Assembly (NCBI RefSeq): GCF_946479965.1
Contig: NZ_CAMLHX010000016.1
Span: 14,256 to 78,255 of the forward strand
DNA from: an uncultured Mucilaginibacter sp.
GTDB lineage: Bacteria > Bacteroidota > Bacteroidia > Sphingobacteriales > Sphingobacteriaceae
DNA: 64,000 nucleotides
Reading direction: 5' to 3'
The notes beneath the pieces are model-generated. The model worked only from the letters and a program-made list of their open reading frames with translations. It ran no database searches and was not told where the DNA came from. Made by a program: the position numbers and the translations under genes. Below are positions 24,493 through 32,892 of the stretch, piece after piece (within the stretch, counting starts at the first letter, position 1; every line of letters begins with the position of its first letter).

Positions 24493-26904
24493 ATGGTTTT
24501 CTCCCGAACGTCCTTATCAAAACTTATAGTAAGCGTGGTGATCAGCAGCAGTTCCGCTTTTGCACAGCAAAAATCTATTTACCATAAAGGATGGGTTGAT
24601 TTCAATAAAAACCTGAAAATGGATGTCTTTGAAGATCCAGCGCAGCCAATTGAAAAGCGTGTTACTGATCTGTTAAGCCAAATGACCGTTGAAGAAAAAA
24701 CCTGTCAGTTAGCTTCATTATATGGTTATAAGCGGGTACTAAAAGAAGAGATGCCAAGTCCGTCCTGGAAAAACGAGATATGGAAAGATGGAATTGCCAA
24801 TATAGACGAAGAATTAAATAACCTTACTTCGCGTACCGACGCGGCAGCAACCCAGTATAGTTTTCCCTATAGCAAACACGCCGATGCTATCAATACGATA
24901 CAAAAGTGGTTTGTAGAGGAAACCCGTATGGGTATTCCTGTCGACTTTACCAATGAAGGCATACATGGCCTTAACCATGACAGGGCAACACCATTACCTG
25001 CCCCAATTAACATAGGCAGTACTTTCAATAAACAATTAGTACGGCAAGCAGGCCAGGTTGTAGGCAGGGAAGCTAAAGCTTTGGGTTATACCAATGTGTA
25101 TGCACCTATCCTGGATCCCGCCCGGGACCAGCGCTGGGGAAGAGTAGTTGAATGTTATGGGGAAAACCCGTTCCATATTGCAGAAATGGGTAAGGAAATG
25201 ACCCTGGGCATACAAGAAGAGGGCGTTGCATCTACCTTAAAACATTATGCCGTTTATAGTATTCCAAAAGGTGGCAGAGATGGTTCGGCGAGGACCGACC
25301 CGCATGTTGCTCCGCGGGAAATGCACCAGCTCTATTTATATCCTTTCAGACGTGTGATACAGGAGGCGCACCCGATGGGAGTAATGAGCAGCTATAACGA
25401 TTGGGACGGGGTGCCTGTAACCGGCAGCCATTATTTTTTAACTGAACTTTTACGTCAGCAATACGGCTTTAGCGGCTACGTGGTATCAGATAGCGAAGCC
25501 GCGGAATATTTGTTTAGTAAACATCATGTAGCCGGTGATCGTAAGGAAGCTGTTCGACAGGCATTTGAGGCAGGATTAAATGTGCGTACTAACTTTAGTA
25601 TGCCGCAAACCTATATTTTACCATTACGCGAGCTGCTGGCCGAAGGTAGAATATCTAAAAAAATGCTCGATTCACGAGTTGGGGAGGTATTACGGGTAAA
25701 ATTCAGGTTGGGTTTATTTGATGATCCTTATGTAAAAGACCCGAAGGCGGCAGACAAGATCGTTTATAACGAACAGGCTAAAGCAATGTCTTTACAAATG
25801 AACCGGGAAAGTATGGTATTGCTTAAAAATGCCAATAATCTGCTTCCGTTGGATCTAAAAAAGACACCGCGCATATTAGTTACCGGTCCGCTCGCCGAAA
25901 ATATAGAATATGCCACCAGTCGTTATGGTCCGTCTCATCAACCGGTAACCAGTGTTTTAAAAGGCATACAGGATTATGTTGGTGATAAAGGTACGGTAGT
26001 CAGCGCCAAAGGTTGTGATATAAAAGATGCTACCTGGCCCGAAAGCGAAATCATTGAAACGCCATTAACTGAAAAAGAACAGGCAGATATGCGGCGTGCC
26101 GTGGATAAAGCTAAGGATGTTGACGTAATCGTTGCCGTTGTAGGCGAAGGTGTTGACCAGGTTGGCGAAAGCCTGTCGCGCACGAGTCTGAATTTGCCGG
26201 GCAGGCAGCTTAGATTGATACAAGCGCTACAGGCTACCGGCAAACCGGTTGTAATGGTTTTAATAAACGGGCAGCCTTTAACGATAAACTGGGAGAATAA
26301 ATACATACCTGCTATTTTAGAGGCCTGGTTCCCGGGCCCGCAAAGTGGAAAAGTAATTGCCGAAACTTTGTTTGGCGATAATAATCCTGGTGGTAAACTG
26401 CCTATAACATTTCCTAAAACTACAGGACAAATAGAATTGAACTTCCCGTTTAAACCATCCTCTCAGGCAAGACAAGGTGGTTCAAATGGCTGGGGGAAAT
26501 CAAGCGTAGATGGTGCGTTGTATCCGTTTGGTTATGGCATGAGCTACACTACTTTTGATTACAGCAATTTAAAATTGTTGGAAAAGATTCACAAACAGGC
26601 CGACGTCGAGGTGAGCGTTGATGTAACCAATACTGGTAAATTTAAGGGTGACGATGTAGTGCAATTGTATTTGAAAGATGAGTTAAGCAGCGTTACCACT
26701 TATGAGTTTGACCTGCGTGGATTTGAACGGGTGACACTCCTGCCAGGTGAGACGAAAACGGTACATTTTACTTTACATCCTGATGATCTGGCCCTGTTGG
26801 ATAAGAATATGAACTGGACGGTCGAACCGGGAAAATTTCAGGTGATGATAGGCCATTCATCAGAAGATATTAAGTTAAAAAAGGAATTTACAGTAGAAGA
26901 ATAA
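24493..26904 (+). CDS. Exported GH3 beta-glucosidase-like hydrolase
   Basis: 803 residues. N-terminal signal peptide ending near AFA, then the GH3 (alpha/beta)8 domain (residues about 50-400) with the nucleophile in GYVVSDSEA (D333), the (alpha/beta)6 domain with the likely acid/base in GEGVDQVGESLSRTSLNLPG, and a C-terminal fibronectin-III-like domain (YPFGYGMSYTTFDYSNLKLL onwards). Known activities of close architecture: beta-glucosidase or beta-xylosidase on exo-ends of oligosaccharides. It sits between topB and the sigma gene, 16 kb from the other glycosidases; whether it is element cargo or host DNA is open. Confidence 0.93.
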   Translation: MVFSRTSLSKLIVSVVISSSSAFAQQKSIYHKGWVDFNKNLKMDVFEDPAQPIEKRVTDLLSQMTVEEKTCQLASLYGYKRVLKEEMPSPSWKNEIWKDGIANIDEELNNLTSRTDAAATQYSFPYSKHADAINTIQKWFVEETRMGIPVDFTNEGIHGLNHDRATPLPAPINIGSTFNKQLVRQAGQVVGREAKALGYTNVYAPILDPARDQRWGRVVECYGENPFHIAEMGKEMTLGIQEEGVASTLKHYAVYSIPKGGRDGSARTDPHVAPREMHQLYLYPFRRVIQEAHPMGVMSSYNDWDGVPVTGSHYFLTELLRQQYGFSGYVVSDSEAAEYLFSKHHVAGDRKEAVRQAFEAGLNVRTNFSMPQTYILPLRELLAEGRISKKMLDSRVGEVLRVKFRLGLFDDPYVKDPKAADKIVYNEQAKAMSLQMNRESMVLLKNANNLLPLDLKKTPRILVTGPLAENIEYATSRYGPSHQPVTSVLKGIQDYVGDKGTVVSAKGCDIKDATWPESEIIETPLTEKEQADMRRAVDKAKDVDVIVAVVGEGVDQVGESLSRTSLNLPGRQLRLIQALQATGKPVVMVLINGQPLTINWENKYIPAILEAWFPGPQSGKVIAETLFGDNNPGGKLPITFPKTTGQIELNFPFKPSSQARQGGSNGWGKSSVDGALYPFGYGMSYTTFDYSNLKLLEKIHKQADVEVSVDVTNTGKFKGDDVVQLYLKDELSSVTTYEFDLRGFERVTLLPGETKTVHFTLHPDDLALLDKNMNWTVEPGKFQVMIGHSSEDIKLKKEFTVEE

Positions 26905-27216
26905 AATGCTGTAATGCGTTTTTGTTTAACTCATTGGGCGTCGGCTCTTATATATACACGCGCGTAAATTTTTATTTTTATCTGTGTAAGGAGGTAGCTG
27001 GAGGATAAAACCAATTATGCCGGGTGGATAAGCGACAAAATGGCAATGTAGAATTCGCCGAGGATGGCGGCGCTGAAGAAAAGACATAAATCGGAGCTGA
27101 GGAGCAGCAGGTCGAACCATCTAATCTTCACAAATAGCGCTTACACTAATCCGCCTTATTGTTTTCCACCGGTGAATTTATCAATAGCCACTTTTGTGTA
27201 TTCGGCAGGAATACGC
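26905..27216. other. Gap between the GH3 and sigma genes, with a coding-like reverse-strand scrap
   Basis: No gene recognised. On the reverse strand from about 27235 down to a TAA at 27156-27158, one frame reads [20 protein letters not shown] plus KQ-stop, which looks like a protein C-terminus. It overlaps the end of the sigma gene in another frame and may be a gene remnant or chance. Confidence 0.35.
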
Positions 27217-28074
27217 CTATAAGTAGGATAGGAGCAGTCTTGATTTAGTGCCTTGTCGCAAGCGCGTAAGTGCTTTGTCTTTAATTTGACGGACACGCTC
27301 GCGGGTAAGGTTATATTTTTCACCTATTTCCTCCAGGGAATGCGGGGCGACACCGTTTAAACCAAATAATAAGATCAGCACATCCCGTTCTCTTTCTACC
27401 AATGAACCGAGTGAACGTCTGATTTCCTGGCTCAAAGAATCTGCCATTAATTCGCTGTCCGTAGTGGCCTCACTATTTTGTAAGACATCCAGTAAGGTGT
27501 TTTCTTCCCCTTGGATGAAGGGGGCGTCCATTGAGATATGGCGGCCGGCATTGGCCATTGAATCGGTGATCTTGTCGACACTGAGCTCCAGGTCCTCTGC
27601 CACCTCTTCGGGCGTGGGTGCACGTTCGAAGCGCTGTTCCAGCTTGGATGAGGAATTTCTGATCTTATTTAGTGAACCCACCTGGTTCAAGGGCAGACGT
27701 ACGATCCGGGATTGTTCGGCCACGGCGGTCAGGATAGCCTGACGTATCCACCAGACAGCGTAGGATATAAATTTAAAACCCTTCGTTTCATCAAATCGTC
27801 CTGCCGCTTTAATCAAACCAACGTTGCCTTCGTTGATGAGGTCGCCCAACGTCAAACCCTGGTTCTGGTATTGTTTGGCTACAGAGACTACAAAACGAAG
27901 GTTAGCCTTAGCCAGGCGTTCCAATGCCATTTGGTCGCCTTCCCGGATTTTTTGTGTTAAGCGGACCTCTTCGTCGGCCGTGATCAGGTCGACTTTTGCG
28001 ATCTCGGCCAGATATTTATCCAGGGACTGTGATTCACGGTTGGTAATGGATTGGGTAATCTTTAATTGCCTCAT
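27217..28074 (-). CDS. RpoD-like sigma-70 factor (probable paralogue)
   Basis: 285 residues from the ATG at 28074 ([32 protein letters not shown]), the standard Bacteroidota RpoD start. Region 1.2, region 2 ([50 protein letters not shown]), region 3 and region 4 ([25 protein letters not shown]) are all intact. The part before region 4.2 ([26 protein letters not shown]) and the ending [13 protein letters not shown] differ from what I expect for the housekeeping sigma, so I call it a group-2-like paralogue. Placement between element relic and efflux operon suggests transfer, not proven. Confidence 0.88.
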   Translation of the reverse strand: MRQLKITQSITNRESQSLDKYLAEIAKVDLITADEEVRLTQKIREGDQMALERLAKANLRFVVSVAKQYQNQGLTLGDLINEGNVGLIKAAGRFDETKGFKFISYAVWWIRQAILTAVAEQSRIVRLPLNQVGSLNKIRNSSSKLEQRFERAPTPEEVAEDLELSVDKITDSMANAGRHISMDAPFIQGEENTLLDVLQNSEATTDSELMADSLSQEIRRSLGSLVERERDVLILLFGLNGVAPHSLEEIGEKYNLTRERVRQIKDKALTRLRQGTKSRLLLSYL

Positions 28075-28342
28075 AAGGCGCAAAGATACCCTTTTAAGAT
28101 GGGTACTGACGGTAAATATTGAAAACAGTTTCCATTTAGGATGGTCCGAGCCATATCCACTCATTTCAAGACCTGCGCTTTTAGGTAGTGGCCCGGATAT
28201 CTTTTGATATATAAGCTTTCAATTCATTTCCGCTTACCTGGTGATTGGTGGGTGCGATATGGTGTGTGCTCATAAAGCTTTTAGCGGGTCAAGACGTTTG
28301 TTCGTGAGTGTCTTTCGCCGGCAAAGCCTGCATAGGAGAAGC
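28075..28342. other. Divergent gap between sigma and tetR genes
   Basis: Holds the promoters of both divergent genes. The right side carries the tetR operator and promoter, listed separately. Nothing else recognised in the left 268 bp. Confidence 0.5.
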
Positions 28343-28383
28343 TTTGATTTAAACAAATGATTAAATCATTTGTTTAAATCAAA
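28343..28383. promoter_or_regulatory. 41-bp palindromic operator of the tetR-efflux operon
   Basis: Perfect arms TTTGATTTAAACAAATGAT and ATCATTTGTTTAAATCAAA around a 3-bp centre. The right arm overlaps the -33 TTG (28370-28372) of the tetR promoter, so binding would block transcription. The core CAAATGATTAAATCA recurs at 29038-29052. Confidence 0.85.
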
Positions 28384-28399
28384 ATTGTTATTAACTTTG
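28370..28399 (+). promoter_or_regulatory. tetR promoter
   Basis: TTG at 28370-28372 and TAACTTTG at 28392-28399 (TAnnTTTG), 19 bp apart; the tetR ATG is 16 bp further. Confidence 0.7.
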
Positions 28400-28414
28400 T
28401 GCCGTTAATCAAAT

Positions 28415-29014
28415 ATGAAAAAAACAGAATTAAGCGCTTCAACTGAAGAAAAATTTAAAGAAGCGGCACGCATTGTATTTACCAAAAAGGGATATGCCGC
28501 GACCAAGACGCGTGATATTGCTGAAGAAGCGGGATTGAATTTAGCGCTGCTTAACTATTATTTCAGAAGCAAGGAGAAGCTTTTTGAGATTGTGATGACA
28601 GAAAATCTGCAGCAGCTTTTTTCATCCCTGGCGCCAACTTTAAATAACGAGGAGCTGACATTGGCGGAAAAAATAAGCACCATAGCGAATAACTACATCG
28701 ATATGTTGTTTGCTAATCCTGATCTTCCGTTATTCGTGCTCAGCGAGATCCGCACCCAGCCTGAGCGATTTAATAAAATTATCCAACTGGATAGTTATGT
28801 GTTGAAGTCGCATTTTATTAAACAACTCGCTGCGAGAAAACCGGACATCAATCCGGCTCAGTTTCTCATATCTTTTCTCGGCATGCTTGTTTTTCCTTTC
28901 CTTAGTAAACCGGTGTTTCAAACCAGCGGTGCTTTTAACGACAGCGCCTTTAATCAACTCATTGAGCAAAGAAAAACCTTGATCCCGTTATGGATGAACT
29001 GCATGCTGGAATAG
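28415..29014 (+). CDS. TetR/AcrR-family repressor
   Basis: 199 residues. N-terminal helix-turn-helix (residues about 12-58: EAARIVFTKKGYAATKTRDIAEEAGLNLALLNYYFRSKEKLFE) with the TetR signature, then an all-helical ligand domain. It heads a seven-gene efflux cluster and has a perfect palindrome over its own promoter plus a second core site before the TolC gene, so it most likely represses itself and the pump. Layout resembles the CecR-YbhGFSR arrangement of enterobacteria. Ligand unknown. Confidence 0.93.
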   Translation: MKKTELSASTEEKFKEAARIVFTKKGYAATKTRDIAEEAGLNLALLNYYFRSKEKLFEIVMTENLQQLFSSLAPTLNNEELTLAEKISTIANNYIDMLFANPDLPLFVLSEIRTQPERFNKIIQLDSYVLKSHFIKQLAARKPDINPAQFLISFLGMLVFPFLSKPVFQTSGAFNDSAFNQLIEQRKTLIPLWMNCMLE

Positions 29015-29031
29015 CATTTTTTTGCCCTTAG

Positions 29032-29052
29032 TTTAATCAAATGATTAAATCA
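29032..29052. promoter_or_regulatory. Second TetR operator-like site before the TolC gene
   Basis: TTTAATCA-AA-TGATTAAA (29032-29049) is a palindrome and contains, with the following bases, the 15-bp core CAAATGATTAAATCA (29038-29052) shared with the main operator. It lies 15 bp before the TolC-gene ATG. Confidence 0.7.
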
Positions 29053-29067
29053 AAAAAATAAAATAAT

Positions 29068-30345
29068 ATGAAACGACTATTTTTAATATTACTGATCCCG
29101 GCATTTTGGCTGAGCGCCAAAAGCCAGCCCACCGGGGCCCTGACAATAGGTACCTGTTACCAGAAAGCAAAAGATAATTATCCGCTGATAAAGCGTTACG
29201 ACTTGATAGATAAAGCCGCCGCTTATACTATTGATAACATTCAAAAGGGTTATCTCCCGCAATTATCGGTGAGCGCACAAGCCAGTTATCAATCAGCGGT
29301 GACAGCGATACCAATTAAACTGCCCGGCATGGATATTCCGTCATTAAGCAAAGATCAGTACAAAGCTTACGCGCAGGTTGATCAGTTGATATACGATGGT
29401 GGAACGACCAGTAAACAGAAGGAGATTCAAAAAACCGGGCAGATAGTGGCAGAACAGCAGCTTGCCGCCGACCTGTATCTTATCCGCGAGCGGGTGAACC
29501 AACTGTTTTTTGGCATTCTACTGGTTGATGAACAACTGAAGCAAAATGCGCTTTTGATTGAAGATATCAAACTTGGCCTTAACAAAATAAACGCAGCCGT
29601 AGCTAATGGTACTGCTTTAAGAAGCAATGCCGATTTGCTGAACGCCGAGGTATTAAAAGCCAGTCAGCATGCGATTGAACTTACAGCCTCACGTAAGGCG
29701 CTTACTGATATGCTTGGTTTCTTTACCGGCTTGGAACTTACAGCCGACGTGCAATTGGTTCGCCCGGCCGGACTCAGTGTAAGTAATGAGATTATGCGGC
29801 CTGAATTAAAAGTATTTGAAGCGCAGGGCGAACAATTAGCCGTACAAAACAAGTTGCTTACAGCCGGTACTTTACCTAAGATAGGCGCATTTATTCAGGG
29901 AGGTTACGGTCGTCCGGGGCTTAATATGCTGAGAAATGATTTTCAAGCCTATTATATCGGTGGCATCCGGCTCAACTGGTCACCGTCCAGTTTTTACACC
30001 TTGAAAAAACAACGGGCCCTGGTTGATATCAGCCGCCGCGAAATTGACGTAAAAAAGGAAACCTTTCTTTTTAATACCCGCTTAACCATCAAACAGCAAA
30101 ACGCGGAGATCGGCAAGTTTGACCGGCTGCTGGCAACCGATGACGAGATCATCTCTCTTCGAAAAAAAGTAAAGGAAGCCGCTCTGGCCCAACTGCAAAA
30201 TGGCGTGATAACCGGCAACGACTTTTTAAAACAGGTAAACGACGAAAATGAAGCGGTGCAAAGCAAACTCATGCACCAGACACAATTACTCATTGCACAA
30301 TACAATCAACAAAATACAACAGGCAACATCCCTAAAACTTACTAA
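29068..30345 (+). CDS. TolC-family outer-membrane efflux protein
   Basis: 425 residues: signal peptide (MKRLFLILLIPAFWLSAKSQ), then two TolC-type repeats of beta-strand plus long coiled helices (YLPQLSVSAQASYQSAVTAIP; LPKIGAFIQGGYGRPGLNML; ALAQLQNGVITGNDFLKQVNDENEAVQSKLMH). Forms the outer-membrane channel of the pump. One base separates its stop from the adaptor ATG. Confidence 0.93.
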   Translation: MKRLFLILLIPAFWLSAKSQPTGALTIGTCYQKAKDNYPLIKRYDLIDKAAAYTIDNIQKGYLPQLSVSAQASYQSAVTAIPIKLPGMDIPSLSKDQYKAYAQVDQLIYDGGTTSKQKEIQKTGQIVAEQQLAADLYLIRERVNQLFFGILLVDEQLKQNALLIEDIKLGLNKINAAVANGTALRSNADLLNAEVLKASQHAIELTASRKALTDMLGFFTGLELTADVQLVRPAGLSVSNEIMRPELKVFEAQGEQLAVQNKLLTAGTLPKIGAFIQGGYGRPGLNMLRNDFQAYYIGGIRLNWSPSSFYTLKKQRALVDISRREIDVKKETFLFNTRLTIKQQNAEIGKFDRLLATDDEIISLRKKVKEAALAQLQNGVITGNDFLKQVNDENEAVQSKLMHQTQLLIAQYNQQNTTGNIPKTY

Positions 30346-30346
30346 A

Positions 30347-31243
30347 ATGAAAAAGTACTTAATGCTTATAATTTGCACAAGCCTGCTATCAGCTTGCAGC
30401 AAAAATAAAACAGAAAATGATGCCTCGGGAACTTTCGAGGCGGTAGAAACCATCGTATCGGCTGAAGCAGGCGGCAGTATCAAAATGTTGAACCTGGAAG
30501 AGGGAGCGACACTACAAGCGGGCCAAGTGGTTGGCCTGATAGATAGTGTACAACTGTTCCTGAAAAAGAAGCAGTTGCTGGCCCAGAAAAAATCCGTTTT
30601 AAGCGCCAGGCCGGATGCTGATGCCCAAACAGCCGCCTTGCAGGAACAATTAAAGCAAGCCCAACGTGAGCAACAACGGTTGGCCAATTTGGTAAAGGCT
30701 GATGCCGCTACCCCAAAGCAACTGGACGACGCCACCTCTCAGGTAAGTGTGATCAAAAAACAGATCGCTGCCCTGCGGTCGTCATTAAATATTACTACAG
30801 CTAACTTAAACGACCAAACCGTGCCGCTGGATGTACAGATCAGCCAGGTGAATGATCAGTTGGCGAAATCGCGTATCATTAACCCCGTGGCGGGCACCGT
30901 ATTAACTAAGTACGCGGAAGTTGGCGAGGTAACACAGCCGGGAAAGCCTGTTTATAAAATTGCAGCATTGAATATCATTAACGTAAGGGCTTATATAACA
31001 GGCGGGCAACTTCCACATGTAAAGGTTGGGCAGCCGGTTAAGGTTCTGGTGGATGACACCGGCGACACGTTCAAGACCTATCAGGGAACTATAGAATGGA
31101 TCAGTGCCAAAGCTGAATTTACCCCCAAAACCATCCAGACCAAAGATGAACGTGCCAATTTGGTATACGCGGTTAAGATCAAAGTTCAAAACGATGGCTA
31201 TCTTAAAATAGGTATGTATGCCGAAGTCAAACTAAAGCCATGA
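30347..31243 (+). CDS. HlyD-type periplasmic adaptor lipoprotein
   Basis: 298 residues from the ATG at 30347 (MKKYLMLIICTSLLSAC; lipobox LLSAC, Cys 17); an in-frame longer version inside the TolC gene is not needed. Lipoyl-type halves (GTFEAVETIVSAEAGGSIKMLNLEEGATLQAGQVVGLID and SRIINPVAGTVLTKYAEVGEVTQPG) flank a coiled-coil hairpin (residues about 85-165), followed by a beta-barrel. Links inner-membrane ABC transporter to TolC; YbhG-like. Overlaps the next gene by four bases (ATGA). Confidence 0.93.
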   Translation: MKKYLMLIICTSLLSACSKNKTENDASGTFEAVETIVSAEAGGSIKMLNLEEGATLQAGQVVGLIDSVQLFLKKKQLLAQKKSVLSARPDADAQTAALQEQLKQAQREQQRLANLVKADAATPKQLDDATSQVSVIKKQIAALRSSLNITTANLNDQTVPLDVQISQVNDQLAKSRIINPVAGTVLTKYAEVGEVTQPGKPVYKIAALNIINVRAYITGGQLPHVKVGQPVKVLVDDTGDTFKTYQGTIEWISAKAEFTPKTIQTKDERANLVYAVKIKVQNDGYLKIGMYAEVKLKP

Positions 31244-32148
31244 AAGCGATAACTGTAAACAAACTTAGCAAGCGGTACGGTAGTAAAACTGCTGTTAACG
31301 AGGTGTCCTTTAGCGTAAATAAAGGCGAGATATTTGGTTTGATAGGTCCAGATGGCGCAGGTAAAACCTCCATTTTCAGGATGCTTACCACCTTGCTGCT
31401 GCCCGACGGCGGTACGGCCACGGTCGACGGATTTGATATTGTGCGCGATTATTCAGCAATAAGGGCGGCGGTAGGTTATATGCCCGGAAAATTTTCGCTG
31501 TATCCTGATCTCAGCGTGGAAGAAAATCTCAATTTTTTCGCGACGATCTTTAACACTACAGTTGCTGATAATTATGAACTGATCAAAGATATTTACGAGC
31601 AGCTGGAACCGTTTAAAGATCGCCGGGCTGGAAAGCTGTCGGGGGGTATGAAACAAAAGCTGGCGCTTTGCTGCGCGCTGATCCACCGGCCGACGGTACT
31701 TTTCCTGGATGAACCTACCACGGGTGTCGATCCGGTTTCGAGGAAAGAATTCTGGGCCATGCTTAAACAGCTTAAAGCGCAAAATATTACCATTTTAGTT
31801 TCCACGCCCTATATGGACGAAGCTGACCTGTGTGACCGCATCGCGCTGATGCAGGATAGCAAATTACTTTCGGTCGATACGCCTGTTAATATTACCCGCG
31901 CTTACCCCGTTCCTTTATTTGCTGCCAAAGCCGACCAAATGTACCGTCTATTAAAAGCGCTCAGGCAATCACCCGCTGTAGCTGCCTCGTACGCCTTTGG
32001 CGAATACGCGCACTTTACCCTGAACGGGCCTGAACGGGACCTGAAAGCTTTACAGCCAGAACTGGAAGGTCAGGGACTTACCGCCATTGAACTGTTACCC
32101 GCCGAGGTAACTATCGAAGATAGTTTTATTCACCTTTTATCAGCATGA
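31240..32148 (+). CDS. ABC transporter ATP-binding protein 1 of the efflux pump
   Basis: 302 residues. Walker A GPDGAGKTS, Q-loop region VGYMPGKFSLYPDLSVEENL, signature LSGGMKQKLAL, Walker B VLFLDEPTTGVDP, and a switch segment STPYMDEADLCDR in which the usual His is replaced by Pro-Tyr. An additional ~80-residue C-terminal domain follows. Corresponds to the N-terminal half of YbhF-type double ATPases. ATGA overlaps on both sides indicate translational coupling. Confidence 0.93.
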   Translation: MKAITVNKLSKRYGSKTAVNEVSFSVNKGEIFGLIGPDGAGKTSIFRMLTTLLLPDGGTATVDGFDIVRDYSAIRAAVGYMPGKFSLYPDLSVEENLNFFATIFNTTVADNYELIKDIYEQLEPFKDRRAGKLSGGMKQKLALCCALIHRPTVLFLDEPTTGVDPVSRKEFWAMLKQLKAQNITILVSTPYMDEADLCDRIALMQDSKLLSVDTPVNITRAYPVPLFAAKADQMYRLLKALRQSPAVAASYAFGEYAHFTLNGPERDLKALQPELEGQGLTAIELLPAEVTIEDSFIHLLSA

Positions 32149-32891
32149 TCATGGCAGAGCCGGTAATTGCAACAGACAAATTAACCAAGCGCTTTGGCGA
32201 TTTTACAGCTACCGACGAAATTACGTTTGAGGTGAATAAAGGCGAGATATTCGGTTTTTTGGGCGCCAACGGCGCGGGTAAAACCACCGCCATGCGTATG
32301 CTTTGCGGACTGTCCATTCCATCATCGGGCAGTGCTACTATTGCCGGGTTAGATGTTTACAAGGAAACCGAGCAGATCAAAAAGAACATTGGCTATATGA
32401 GTCAAAAGTTTTCGTTATACGAGGACCTGACGGTAGCGGAAAATATCCGGTTTTTTGGCGGCATTTATGGCTTAAGCAATAATCAGTTAAAGACAAGGTC
32501 AACAGAATTGATTAACAATTTAGGTTTGCAAAAGGAAGCTGGCACATTGGTTGGCGCCTTGCCTTTGGGCTGGAAACAAAAATTATCTTTTTCGGTAGCT
32601 GTATTGCACGAACCTAAGATCGTTTTCCTGGATGAACCAACGGGCGGGGTAGACCCCGTAACCCGCAGGCAGTTTTGGGATATGATATACGAAGCAGCCG
32701 ACCGTGGCATTACCATTTTTGTGACCACCCATTATATGGACGAGGCCGAATATTGCAACCGCATTTCTATTATGGTTGACGGTAAGATCAAAGCATTGGA
32801 TACCCCGGCGGCCCTGAAGAAAAGTTTTGGCGTGGCATCCATGGATGAAGTTTTTTACGCGCTGGCCAGGACGGCGCAAAGAAGTGAATAA
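32145..32891 (+). CDS. ABC transporter ATP-binding protein 2 of the efflux pump
   Basis: 248 residues. Walker A GANGAGKTT, YMSQKFSLYEDLTVAENI, Walker B IVFLDEPTGGVDP, and the H-loop TTHYMDEAEYC (His present here, unlike partner 1). The signature reads LPLGWKQKLSF instead of LSGGQ. With subunit 1 it would form an asymmetric pair in which each protein has one non-canonical element. Corresponds to the C-terminal half of YbhF-like proteins. An ATG six bases later is an alternative start. Confidence 0.93.
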   Translation: MIMAEPVIATDKLTKRFGDFTATDEITFEVNKGEIFGFLGANGAGKTTAMRMLCGLSIPSSGSATIAGLDVYKETEQIKKNIGYMSQKFSLYEDLTVAENIRFFGGIYGLSNNQLKTRSTELINNLGLQKEAGTLVGALPLGWKQKLSFSVAVLHEPKIVFLDEPTGGVDPVTRRQFWDMIYEAADRGITIFVTTHYMDEAEYCNRISIMVDGKIKALDTPAALKKSFGVASMDEVFYALARTAQRSE

Positions 32892-32892
32892 T

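Noticed and set aside
24493..26904. GH3 gene as certain cargo of the conjugative relic
   Set aside because: Position is suggestive, but no element end is visible and similar GH3 genes are common in the host group.
26926..27120. Reverse-strand 64-codon frame
   Set aside because: Composition and lack of any motif do not support a gene.
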